DNA from: UBA6772 sp965183875
Lineage (GTDB): Bacteria > Bacteroidota > Bacteroidia > Flavobacteriales > UBA7430
DNA length: 64,000 nt
Assembly (NCBI GenBank): GCA_965183875.1
Contig: CBCYMK010000006.1
Location: forward strand, 1 to 64,000
Direction of reading: 5' to 3'
The notes under the pieces were generated by a model, which saw nothing but the letters and a program-made list of their open reading frames with translations, had not been told where the DNA came from and did no database searches. Positions 17,450 through 26,551 of the stretch are shown here, piece by piece (position 1 is the stretch's first letter; the number at the start of each line of letters is the position of its first letter). Position numbers and translations under genes: made by a program.

Positions 17450-18964
17450 TTAGTGTTTAAAATGTCTAGTTCCGGTAAATACCATCGCCATTCCATTTTC
17501 ATTACAGTAGTCTATAGATAATTTGTCTTTTATAGATCCACCTGGCTGTATTACAGCCTTAATTCCTTCATTGTCTGCAATTTCTACACAGTCAGGGAAA
17601 GGGAAGAAGGCATCAGAAGCCATTACAGCACCGTTAAGGTCAAATCCAAATGCTTTTGCTTTTACAATTGCTTGTTTTAGAGCGTCTACACGAGAAGTTT
17701 GTCCTACACCGCTAGAAATTAATTGCTTGTTTTTAGCAAAAATTATCGTGTTTGATTTGGTGTTTTTACAAAGCTTTGAAGCAAATGCTAAATCCGATTT
17801 TTGCGCTTCTGTAGCAGCAAGGGTACACACATCTTTCATGTCTGCAATTGCATCGGTCTTCGAGTCTTTGTCTTGCTCTAAAACACCGTTCAAAATAGTA
17901 CGAACTGTTTTTGTAGGCATTGCTACTTCTTTCTGTACAAGAACTACGCGATTTTTCTTTGTTTTAAACAAGTCTAAAGCAGCCTCATCGTAAGCTGGAG
18001 CAATAATTACTTCGAAGAACAATTTATGAATTTCCTCAGCAGTTTCAATGTCTACTTTTCTATTAGTTATTAACACTCCACCAAAAGCAGAAACAGGGTC
18101 TGCAGCAAGTGCATCTTTCCATGCATCTACTAGATTTTCGCGAGAAGCTAAACCACAAGCATTATTGTGTTTAAGTACCGCAAAAGTAGTGTCTGTAAAT
18201 TCTGCCATTAAGTTTACAGCAGCGTCTACGTCTAATAAATTGTTGTACGATAATTCTTTACCGTTCAACTTGTCGAACATTTCGTCTAATTTACCGTAGA
18301 AAGTCCCTTCTTGATGTGGGTTTTCTCCGTAACGTAGCGTTTTAGATTCTTGAATGCTTTGTTTTAAAGCAGTGATAGAACCGTCGTTAAAATAGTTGAA
18401 TATGGCTGTGTCGTAGTGCGAAGAAATATTAAATGCTTTAGAAGCAAATGCTTTTCTCTGCTCTATTGTAGTAGCTCCTTCTTGAGATTTCAAGAGCTCC
18501 AAAGTTTCTTGGTAGTCTTCTCTAGAAGGTACAATTAAAGTGTCTCTAAAGTTTTTTGCTGTAGCGCGAATTAATGAGATTCCACCGATGTCGATTTTCT
18601 CAATAATGTCTTGTTCTGAAGCACCAGATGCTACAGTATCTTCAAAAGGGTATAGGTCTACAATCACTAAGTCTAACTCAGGGATTTTGTATTCCTCTAA
18701 TTGTTTTAAATCGTTGGCTTCATGTCTACGAGCTAAAATACCACCAAATACATTTGGATGAAGTGTTTTTACACGACCTCCTAAGATTGAAGGGTAGCTT
18801 GTAAGGTCTTCCACAGGTACTACAGATACTCCTAAATCCTCAATAAATTTTTGAGTCCCTCCAGTAGAGTAAATAGTTACACCTAAACGGTTTAATTCGT
18901 GAATAATTGGTTCTAAACGGTCTTTATGAAAAACCGAAATCAGGGCGTTTTGAATTTTTTTCAA
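17450..18964 (-). CDS. purH: PurH, bifunctional AICAR transformylase/IMP cyclohydrolase
   Basis: 504 aa from TTG at 18962-18964 (LKKIQNALISVFHKD). An upstream GTG at 19012 would add 16 residues with no family match, and the -7 box lies inside that extension, so I prefer the TTG. The enzyme performs the last two steps of purine synthesis. The N-terminal MGS-like cyclohydrolase domain (STGGT, GGRVKTLHP) and the C-terminal transformylase domain (LRYGENPHQ, KHNNACG, SDAFFPFPD) are intact. Monocistronic, with a strong terminator downstream. Confidence 0.95.
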   Translation of the reverse strand: MKKIQNALISVFHKDRLEPIIHELNRLGVTIYSTGGTQKFIEDLGVSVVPVEDLTSYPSILGGRVKTLHPNVFGGILARRHEANDLKQLEEYKIPELDLVIVDLYPFEDTVASGASEQDIIEKIDIGGISLIRATAKNFRDTLIVPSREDYQETLELLKSQEGATTIEQRKAFASKAFNISSHYDTAIFNYFNDGSITALKQSIQESKTLRYGENPHQEGTFYGKLDEMFDKLNGKELSYNNLLDVDAAVNLMAEFTDTTFAVLKHNNACGLASRENLVDAWKDALAADPVSAFGGVLITNRKVDIETAEEIHKLFFEVIIAPAYDEAALDLFKTKKNRVVLVQKEVAMPTKTVRTILNGVLEQDKDSKTDAIADMKDVCTLAATEAQKSDLAFASKLCKNTKSNTIIFAKNKQLISSGVGQTSRVDALKQAIVKAKAFGFDLNGAVMASDAFFPFPDCVEIADNEGIKAVIQPGGSIKDKLSIDYCNENGMAMVFTGTRHFKH

Positions 18965-18995
18965 AGCTTTAATTTTGAGATGCTTAATACTTATG

Positions 18996-19003
18996 CAAAA
19001 GTA
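18996..19003 (-). promoter_or_regulatory. -7 box TACTTTTG of purH
   Basis: Exact TAnnTTTG match on the minus strand, 31 bases before the TTG start at 18964. It lies inside the longer possible frame and argues against the GTG start at 19012. No PUR-box or riboswitch is visible. Confidence 0.55.
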
Positions 19004-19114
19004 GAAATTCACAATTAAAATAGGGCGTATTAAGGGCGCTATTTTTAAAGTATTTTAAGTCTCAAAATTCTTGTTGATTTTGTCCTCTCCATCCGGTATT
19101 TTTTGGAGGTAGTT

Positions 19115-19393
19115 TTATTTTTTTAAGTATTTTAAAATTACTTCTTGTTGCTTTAGTGTACATTTTAACTCGTATAATACAGCTAATCTTGTGTGTAATA
19201 TTACCGAGGCTGCCGCAGGAAGTAATAACCATTTAGAAAAATTGATATCCAAAAAATAGAGTAGTGCCGCCATGATGATAATTACATCAAAAATATAAGT
19301 TATTGCTCGAGTAGCTTTTATTTTATTCCGATTCGCTTGAATGCGCTTTAATACGGAAGTAAGATTTTCTTTTTTTAAATTTTCTAAGTCCAT
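19115..19393 (-). CDS. Small membrane protein, uncharacterised
   Basis: 92 aa, not recognised. A charged N-terminal helix (LENLKKENLTSVLKRIQANRNKIKATR) precedes two hydrophobic stretches (about residues 32-48 and 53-68), then a basic amphipathic tail ending KYLKK. It looks like an inner-membrane hairpin protein. It is divergently oriented to the MmcQ/YjbR gene, 52 bases apart, with a palindromic TAAATTTA at 19413-19420 that could serve either side. Confidence 0.6.
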   Translation of the reverse strand: MDLENLKKENLTSVLKRIQANRNKIKATRAITYIFDVIIIMAALLYFLDINFSKWLLLPAAASVILHTRLAVLYELKCTLKQQEVILKYLKK

Positions 19394-19445
19394 AAGATTT
19401 AAAATTTGTGATTAAATTTAGACAATCTCTTTAAAGAAACAAATT

Positions 19446-19799
19446 ATGCCTATTGAAAATCTAAGATGCTATTGTTTAGCTAAGTCCGGAGCAGAAGAAA
19501 GTTTTCCTTTTGATGAGCACACTTTGGTTTTTAAAGTTGCCGGGAAAATGTTTGCCCTCTTTAGCTTAAATAAACAACCTTTAGCGGTAAATTTAAAATG
19601 TGACCCTGAGAGAGCTATTGATTTACGTGAGCGCTATACTTCTATAAGTCCCGGTTACCATATGAATAAAAAACATTGGAATACAATTACTATAGATGGC
19701 GAACTGTCTAAAGACTTGGTAAACTCCCTTGTAGATCATTCCTATGAATTGGTCGTTTCGAAATTACCCAAAAAGCTTAGGCAAGACTTTGATTTATAG
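19446..19799 (+). CDS. MmcQ/YjbR family DNA-binding-like protein
   Basis: 117 aa with the family's CyaY-like fold markers: ESFPFDEHTLVFKVAGKMF (about 19-37), LAVNLKCDP, and SPGYHMNKKHWNTI (about 68-81). The MmcQ/YjbR family is widespread; DNA binding has been proposed but its physiological role is not settled. Stand-alone gene, convergent with the T9SS gene downstream. Confidence 0.88.
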   Translation: MPIENLRCYCLAKSGAEESFPFDEHTLVFKVAGKMFALFSLNKQPLAVNLKCDPERAIDLRERYTSISPGYHMNKKHWNTITIDGELSKDLVNSLVDHSYELVVSKLPKKLRQDFDL

Positions 19800-19816
19800 C
19801 AGTAATTTACAGCCAT

Positions 19817-20774
19817 TTATTGTTTTATAAAATACTTAGTAAATGCTTTATTGTTTTGAATACCACTAAAAAAGTAGCTTCCAGCATTTAATTTTTTCAG
19901 ATTTATTTGTTCTTTGTACTCTATAATTCCATCCTGTACAATACGTCCGTCAATAGCTGTAATTTGATAGGGGATTTTTGCGCTATTTGTAGTGTTTACA
20001 GTAAGAAAGTTACTTGTTGGGTTTGGGAATATTTGTATTCTTGAACTTATATTTTCTTTAACTCCAGTCGCATTTTCTGGGTAAAAGCGAAAAACCGTAC
20101 CTTCTTCAGGGATGTTTGTAAAAGTATCGGGTTCATAAAAATCATCTAGGTTTTGAAATCCAAATTCATAGGTTTCCGCTCCTTCTTCTAATAGGAATCC
20201 AGTAGCCGTGTCTGTTTCGTCATCCATCTCTAAAATTGCACATGCATCTTCTTCCCAAGAATAGAATATAGGGTCTACAAAGGAGTGTCCGAAATGAATT
20301 TCTATCATGTCGGAGCCTTCGTAGAGCCATAATTGAAAATTGGAGTAATACATCCTTTCGTCATCTTCTAAGAATCCAACATTTTTCCATTCTATTTTAC
20401 AGATCTTACCATTGTTTCCTGTTTCTATTTTATACGAAAGTGGAGATACTGAAATAGCATTTTCCGTATTGTATGACCTGTCTGAAAAGTCTGCGGCAGA
20501 GGCGAAAATAATATAGGTAGAGCTTGCGTCTACTAACGAACCACCAAGGTCGGCAAAATGTAGGGTATTTGTTGGTTGATTGAGAATATGAAAATCAAAA
20601 CCTAGGTCAATTGTATACGCTGGGTCGTCCCAAACTTCACCATTGTTAAGGCTAATACTATTGGATAAGTTGGTGTATTCGTGAGTGAATTGTTCAAAGT
20701 AATAATTAATATCTTGAGCAATAATATCTGTGCTAAAAAGGCAAATGCTAAATTAAAAAGTAAAGATTTTTCAT
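19817..20774 (-). CDS. Secreted protein with T9SS type A C-terminal sorting domain (frameshift in signal peptide)
   Basis: The C-terminal ~70 residues are a type A sorting domain (FPNPTSNFLTVNT...LNAGSYFFSG...KYFIKQ), marking the protein for T9SS export. The frame extends upstream of the Met at 20353 through SLNNGEVWDDPAYTIDLGF to a signal peptide that starts at ATG 20774 (MKNLYFLI). One extra base in AAA 20750-20752 breaks it; removing it gives MKNLYFLISICLFSTDIIAQ with a normal AQ cleavage site. Corrected length is 318 aa. The middle is an unassigned beta-rich secreted domain. Likely sequence error rather than decay. Confidence 0.8.
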
Positions 20775-20838
20775 TAAATTTATTTTATCAAATATAACAA
20801 TTAATCTTCTACCGTTTTTTGATGATACCCTGATTTTG

Positions 20839-20846
20839 TAAATTCG
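20839..20846 (+). promoter_or_regulatory. Probable -7 box TAAATTCG of the TonB receptor gene
   Basis: One mismatch to TAnnTTTG. It ends 4 bases before the ATG at 20851, the same spacing as thiL, purN, pgk and holB, which is the main reason to call it. Confidence 0.4.
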
Positions 20847-20850
20847 CCCT

Positions 20851-23046
20851 ATGAAGAAAAATTTCCTATTCGTATTTGTTTTTCTATTGGCTACCATCGC
20901 TTATTCTCAAAATATAAGTGGGCGAATTACCGATTCTAGTCAGCAGGCCTTAGAAAATGTTCACATATATATTTTAGACCTCCAAAAGGGAGCTATTACT
21001 ACCTCTAAAGGTTTGTTTGAATTCTCATCACTTCCACAAAAAAAGCTCAAACTTCAAATTTCTTGTTTGGGTTATGAGGCGGTTGTCAAATGGGTAGATT
21101 TAAGTACAGGCGATAAGCAGCTCAATATCTCCTTAGCCTATTCAATTGTCGAAATTGATGAGGTAACGCTATCCGCAGGTTTCGTGAATTCTCAAGACCT
21201 TTCGGTGGTTAAAATCGCATCTCAGAGTGTTAGTAATTTAAATCAATCTGCTAGCCCTTCCTTGCTTCAAAATTTAAGTACCGAACCAGGGGTAGAAATG
21301 ATTAGTCAGGGTACGGCAATCATGAAACCTGTAATTAGAGGTTTAAGTGGGAATAGAGTTTTAAGTATTTACCAGGGAGCTAGAATAGAAAATCAAGCCT
21401 GGGGAAAAGAACATGGTGTATATATTCCTGAAGAAGGATTGGAGCGTATAGAAGTGATAAAAGGACCGGCTTCCTTGCTTTATGGATCTGATGCGATGGG
21501 AGGAGTATTGAATTTCATTCCAGAAAAACCACTTTATATAAAAGGTAGGGAAACCCGTATTTCGTTAAATGGATTTTCAAATACCAATGGATATCAGGCT
21601 AGCATGTGGACTAAAAAGAGAAAAGAAAGACAGTACCATGCTTTTGGCTCTGGCTATCATTCTCACCAGGATTATACTACTGCTGGAGGAGAAGAGGTTC
21701 GTAATTCTCGTTTTTCTCAGTACTATTCTCACGGATTGTGGGGGTATAGCATGCCTTGGGGTATTATAGAAGGGGTTTATTCTGCTAGCTATACTGATGC
21801 AGGAATTATTAGTGAACACGACGATCATGATGACCATGAAGAAGATGAGGTGTTAGATGAAGCCATGCCTTGGCAAGAAGTTGGAGACCATATAATGACT
21901 ACACAGGCTACTTTTTGGTGGGGTGGATGGAAGCTTAAACCACATGTTTCCTATCAGCTTAATCACAGAAAAGAATTTGAGGACTCGGAGGTAGATGAGG
22001 CCGAGTTAGATATGGAGCTTCGCACCAGTAGGTTTGATTTTAAAGCATCCAATTCATTTAAAAATTGGGATGTTATTATTGGTTCTCAAGGGATGCATCA
22101 AGAAAATGAAAATGTTGGAGAAGAGTGGTTAATTCCAAATGCTCATATAAACGATATTGCTTTGTTGGGCTTGGTAAATTGGAATAAAAATAAGCTTCAA
22201 GTTCAATTTGGTACCCGTTACGATTATAGAGAAATTGTATCTGTAACGACTGCATCTCCTCTATTAACGGCTTCTTTTCAAGAGTTTTACAATCCTTCTT
22301 TTTCAATAGGAGGGACTTATAGCCTTAATGAAAATATTGTTTTTAGGAGTAATTTTGCTCAGGGTTATAGAGCTCCAAGTTTGTTTGAGTTGTTTGCCGA
22401 AGGGAGTACATCACGGAGCACAGCGTTACGAGTTGGGGAATGCGAATTTGAAAAGTGAAAATAACCGTGAACTTGATATGAGTTTACATTATCACAATGA
22501 GCATATCGTATTAGATATTGCACTTTTCGATAATCACATCAATAACTTTATTTATTCTAGTCCAACAGGAGATATAATAGATGGTCATTTTGTGTATGAG
22601 CAACTACAAGACAAAGCACGTTTGTATGGTGGTGAGTTTGGTATGGATTTCCACCCTCATATTTGGCACGATTTACATCTTAAATCTACGGTATCTGTAG
22701 TATATGGAGAGAATTTAAGTAAAAAGGAGCCTTTGCCTTTGATGCCCCTTTAACATGGAGAAATGAAGCGCGAATGGAGTGGGGTTCTTGGAGTTGGTTC
22801 CAAAATATTTATCTAAAAATTGAGGCAGCCTATTATGGGGCGCAAAATAGGCTTAGCTCAGAAGAGCTTGCATCAACATCCTATACATTGGTAGATTTCG
22901 GCTGTGGTGCCAGTGTAAGGAATTTTGAACTCGGCTTATTTGCAAGGAATCTTTTCAATACAGAATATATACCTCACCTTTCCTTATTGAGAGATCAAGG
23001 GATTGCCAATCCGGGTAGAAATATTGCCCTTAAGGTTTTCAGCTAA
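20851..23046 (+). CDS. TonB-dependent receptor with His/Asp-rich loop, possibly zinc uptake (two apparent frameshifts)
   Basis: Signal peptide (MKKNFLFVFVFLLATIAYSQ), carboxypeptidase-like regulatory domain (about 20-105), plug domain (about 115-230; VIRGLSGNRVLSIYQG, IEVIKGPASLLYGSDAMGG), then the outer-membrane barrel. A loop at about 321-333 reads SEHDDHDDHEEDE, reminiscent of the His-rich loop of the zinc receptor ZnuD; metal specificity is inferred. Frame breaks lie at GGG 22402-22404 (one base too many, between LFAEG and VHHGAQRYELGN) and CCCC 22745-22748 (one too few, restoring LPLMPPLTWRNEARMEWG). Corrected length 731 aa. The protein ends NPGRNIALKVFS. Confidence 0.88.
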
Positions 23047-23056
23047 TTTTTAAATA

Positions 23057-23811
23057 ATGAAAGAAGAACTGTCTGTAGCTCTGTTGCAATGCGATTTAAT
23101 TTGGGGAAAGTCCTTTAGAAAATAGAATTCTAATAGAGGCTTACCTAGAGAATTTAGATCAGTTAGATATTGTGTTATTGCCCGAAATGTTTACTACAGG
23201 GTTTCTGTAGAAGCGACTCATTTAGCAGAGTCTATGGATGGTGAGACTGTGACATGGATGAAAGAATGGCTATTAAACATCAGTCTGTTGTTTGTGGTTC
23301 TCTCATGATAAAAGAAGTAGGTAATATTTACAATCGATTAGTGTGGGTGGAACCTTCTGGACTAATTAAAACCTACGATAAAAGACATTTGTTTAGCTTA
23401 ATAAACGAACAAAAACATTTTACTGCAGGAACAAAAAGATTAATTATAGAGTATAAAGGCTGGCGAATTTGCCCTCTAGTTTGTTACGATTTAAGATTCC
23501 CTGTTTTTTCTAGAAACGATGTGGATTACGATTTGTGTTTTTATGTAGCCAATTGGCCTAGTAAAAGAATTGCTGCTTGGGATGTGTTTTTAGAAGCTAG
23601 AGCTATAGAAAATCAAGCGTATACAATAGGTGTGAACAGAGTAGGAGAAGATGGGTATAAGGCTAGTTATTCGGGGCATTCTCAAGTGCTAGACCCTATG
23701 GGTGATTTAATAGCCACTGCTCCAGAAAATGAAGAAGGTTGGGTAGAGGTAAGTCTTTCAAAATCACACTTAAAATCGATTAGAAAAACGATTGCCTTTT
23801 TTAGTGGATAG
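23057..23811 (+). CDS. Omega-amidase/nitrilase-family carbon-nitrogen hydrolase (three apparent frameshifts)
   Basis: Starts 10 bases after the TonB receptor (MKEELSVALLQCDLIW). Homopolymer errors at GGGG 23103-23106 (extra G), TTT 23202-23204 (missing T) and GG 23268-23269 (missing G) split it. Corrected, it encodes 251 aa with the catalytic Glu (PEMFTTGF), Lys (YDKRHLF) and Cys (VCYDLRFP) of the nitrilase superfamily. It most resembles YafV-type omega-amidases, which hydrolyse alpha-ketoglutaramate or ketosuccinamate in sulfur-amino-acid and glutamine salvage. Three independent single-base breaks in 170 bases of an otherwise well-conserved enzyme point to sequence quality. Confidence 0.85.
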
Positions 23812-23930
23812 AGATACGTATTCCTTAAAAGACAGTAGCGATAGTTTTAATTAATTATCATTAGTCTAATGAAGTTGTTTACTCTGCGGTTGTAAAGCTC
23901 GATTGTATCCAAGCTGATCAAATAAGGAGC

Positions 23931-25478
23931 TTACTTTACTAGATTAAAATCTATTTCTAATTCCCAATTGGCTCTTAGGTTTATTTCTTCTTGATAGTAG
24001 AAGACCTTCTCTGCTGGTATATTTTTTAAATAGTTTCCTGGAGTCCAGGTGCCGTCATTATTTTCATCTACTACTAACCTTAATTGATATTTGGTTGCCA
24101 AAAGTTGTGTGAATTTTAGGTCTTCTCCAGAGGTGCACTTTTCGAGCACTTTATTATCTTTTAATAATTCAATATAAAAGTCTTTGTATTCTGAATTTAC
24201 ATTGATGTTAAATCCCGCTAATTCACTATTAGACTTAGTGTAAATGGATAAGTTTGTACTATCGTTATGGTTGTTGTACGTGCTTAAAATTGCTCCTTTT
24301 TGTAGGATTAAATTATAGTTACTTGCTCCTACATGTAGAAATTCAAGCTCTAGATTAAAGTCGGAATAAATAATAGAATAATCCACTTGAACGGAGTCTA
24401 CAAATAAATCTATTTTCGTGGTGTCGATTCCAATAATTGGAGCATCAGATTTAAGTACTAAATTAGCTTTAGCTTTTAAGTATTTACTCTCTAAAGTTAA
24501 ATTTAGTTGCTGCGTTTTTAGAGAATCGTTTTTCACTAAAACAGAATCTAAACGCGAGTCAATTTCTGTCCATATATAAAATGAGTCTACGCTGTACTTA
24601 GGCCATACTAAGAGGCTGTCTTCTTTAATTTTGGAGAACAACTCAGTATTGGTGCTAGAATGAATTTTTAAAGAGTCAATTTCTTTGTTGTAAGTCCAGT
24701 GGATTCTACCGTTTTCTTTTGCTCTAGCTTCAAGAAGTTTTAATTCCGTTTCTTCCTCAAATAGCCATATATCTACTACGGTACTATCTCCTATAGTAAT
24801 TAGACTATCGCAAAAAGCAATTTGCTCTGTAGCTTCATCGTATAGGTAATTTGTATTTACATCTTCAAAGGCAATCAATTCATAATCGCCATTTCTAATG
24901 TTCTCAATTTTGTACTCGCCTTTATCGTTAACTAAGCCAAAATAATCAGGCTTTTGTAAATAGATCGTAGAGTCTTTTCTTAGGCTGTCTTTTTGATAAA
25001 TACCTACAATTACATTTTCAGGTAATACATTATTTGGGCATGTATTAAGCTTTCCATTAATAGTAAGAGAGTCCAATTCGTTTCCTGTACTAAAGACTAA
25101 GGTATAGTCATTTAGTACGTTTCCTTCGTGAAAATCAGCAATGCCTTTTCCAAAATTAAAGGTGTAGGTACTGTTTTCATTAAGCGACTCTTGGAGTTCT
25201 ATAAATAGGCTTTTCCCTTTTGTAGAAATGATAGGCTTACTTTCTAAAGGAGGAGAAATAAGTAGCTCATTCTGTAAGTTTTTCAATTTAAAGTACTCAT
25301 CAAAATGCACCTCTATACTTGTAGTACTTACATTAGTAGCTCCTTGTTGTGGGACAGAGCTCAATACTTCTGGAGCTAAAAGGTCTTTTTCGCCTCCGGT
25401 AGGGCTTTGCATAGTAGCACATTGCCACAAACTAAGGGTGGAAATAATAGTAAAGAAAAAATATTTTAATGTAGTCAT
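23931..25478 (-). CDS. Ig-like (Big_5-type) domain lipoprotein
   Basis: 515 aa. Lipoprotein signal peptide with the lipid-attached cysteine at Cys20 (LSLWQCATMQ), then an Ig-like domain of the Big_5 type (about 33-130; PEVLSSVPQQGATNV, VHFDEYFKL, TYTFNFGKGIADF). A CNA-B-like beta-sandwich follows (DKGEYKIENIRNGDYELIAFED), then low-similarity beta-rich sequence. Such proteins are common in Bacteroidota at the outer membrane surface, with no known function. It is 20 bases downstream of the M42 peptidase and the last gene of the pyk unit. Confidence 0.82.
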   Translation of the reverse strand: MTTLKYFFFTIISTLSLWQCATMQSPTGGEKDLLAPEVLSSVPQQGATNVSTTSIEVHFDEYFKLKNLQNELLISPPLESKPIISTKGKSLFIELQESLNENSTYTFNFGKGIADFHEGNVLNDYTLVFSTGNELDSLTINGKLNTCPNNVLPENVIVGIYQKDSLRKDSTIYLQKPDYFGLVNDKGEYKIENIRNGDYELIAFEDVNTNYLYDEATEQIAFCDSLITIGDSTVVDIWLFEEETELKLLEARAKENGRIHWTYNKEIDSLKIHSSTNTELFSKIKEDSLLVWPKYSVDSFYIWTEIDSRLDSVLVKNDSLKTQQLNLTLESKYLKAKANLVLKSDAPIIGIDTTKIDLFVDSVQVDYSIIYSDFNLELEFLHVGASNYNLILQKGAILSTYNNHNDSTNLSIYTKSNSELAGFNINVNSEYKDFYIELLKDNKVLEKCTSGEDLKFTQLLATKYQLRLVVDENNDGTWTPGNYLKNIPAEKVFYYQEEINLRANWELEIDFNLVK

Positions 25479-25498
25479 TGGTCTGTTTGAATAGTAAG

Positions 25499-26551
25499 CT
25501 ATCTAAAACTCCAGTCGTAGGTATCTAAGTTTTCGATACAGGCTTGTAAGAGGTGTATAGATTGTTTAATATCTTCTTTATGTGCCATTTCTATTACCTG
25601 ATGAATATGTCGTGTAGGAATTGATACTGCACCTGCAATAGAGCCTCCAGGAGTAGATCTTTGTACGCCCATGGTGTCTGTTCCACCAGCTGGAAGGATT
25701 TCTACTTGTGTAGTAAGTTCCTTTTTAGCAGCAATTTCTTTCATATATCGCACCATGCGGTAATCACAAATAGTTTGAGAGTCCATTATTTTTATGGCAG
25801 CTCCTTTTCCCAGTTCAGTAATTTTTTCGTGAGCAGCAGCTCCTGGTACATCGTATGCTATGGTAGTGTCGAGTCCAAAACCAAAGTCGGGTTGTATTTG
25901 CATAGCCGAAACCTGTGCTCCTCGAATTCCTACCTCTTCTTGAACTGTAAATACTCCGTATACATCGTATGGAAAATCCTTAAGTCTTTTAAGTGTTTCT
26001 ATAAGGATGAAAACCGAAACTCTATTGTCGATAGATTTACAGTTTACGCAGTCGCCCATTTCTATCAATTCACGATCTCTTGTAATGGAGTCTCCCACAG
26101 AAATATATTTTTCAACCTCTGTTTTAGGCATTCCCATATCTATAAAATAGTCCGTGGTTTTAGGCACCTTAGCTCTCTCTGCTGCAGACATCACATGTAT
26201 GGGTTTAGAGCCCATTACACCAACTAAATATTTGCTACCATGAATAATTACTCTTTGAGCAGTAAGAGTTTTGGGGTCAAATCCACCCAAAGTATGGAAT
26301 CGGACAAACCCATTGTCGTCTATATGGGTTACAATAAAACCAATTTCATCCATATGGGCTGCAATCATCACTTTTTTATCGGATGACTTCCCTCTTTTTA
26401 TCGCGGTTAAATTCCCTAGGTTATCAAGGCTATATTCGTCTACACAGTCTTTAATTTCATCCATAACCAATTCTCGTACTCTTTGTTCGAAACCTGGCGC
26501 TCCTGCAACTTCACAAATTGATTTTAGTAGAGGTATATTTAAATTCTTCAT
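25499..26551 (-). CDS. M42-family metallopeptidase (glutamyl/TET-type aminopeptidase)
   Basis: 350 aa di-zinc peptidase of the M42 family, which forms large tetrahedral aminopeptidase particles. Ligands and catalytic residues are visible: His66 and Asp68 (AAHMDEIGF), the shared Asp (SIDNRVS), the catalytic Glu pair (VQEEVGIRGAQ), Asp (GFGLDTT) and a C-terminal His (IPTRHIHQ). Its ATG overlaps the pyk stop by one base (TAATG), suggesting coupled translation. Cytoplasmic. Confidence 0.9.
   Translation of the reverse strand: MKNLNIPLLKSICEVAGAPGFEQRVRELVMDEIKDCVDEYSLDNLGNLTAIKRGKSSDKKVMIAAHMDEIGFIVTHIDDNGFVRFHTLGGFDPKTLTAQRVIIHGSKYLVGVMGSKPIHVMSAAERAKVPKTTDYFIDMGMPKTEVEKYISVGDSITRDRELIEMGDCVNCKSIDNRVSVFILIETLKRLKDFPYDVYGVFTVQEEVGIRGAQVSAMQIQPDFGFGLDTTIAYDVPGAAAHEKITELGKGAAIKIMDSQTICDYRMVRYMKEIAAKKELTTQVEILPAGGTDTMGVQRSTPGGSIAGAVSIPTRHIHQVIEMAHKEDIKQSIHLLQACIENLDTYDWSFR

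Noticed and set aside
17523..17993. Plus-strand 156-codon open frame opposite purH
   Set aside because: It lies wholly antisense to the conserved transformylase domain, with no family resemblance. Similar antisense frames opposite many genes here are codon-bias shadows.
18965..19012. Longer PurH with a GTG start
   Set aside because: The extra 16 residues match nothing in the family, and the TACTTTTG promoter box lies inside them.
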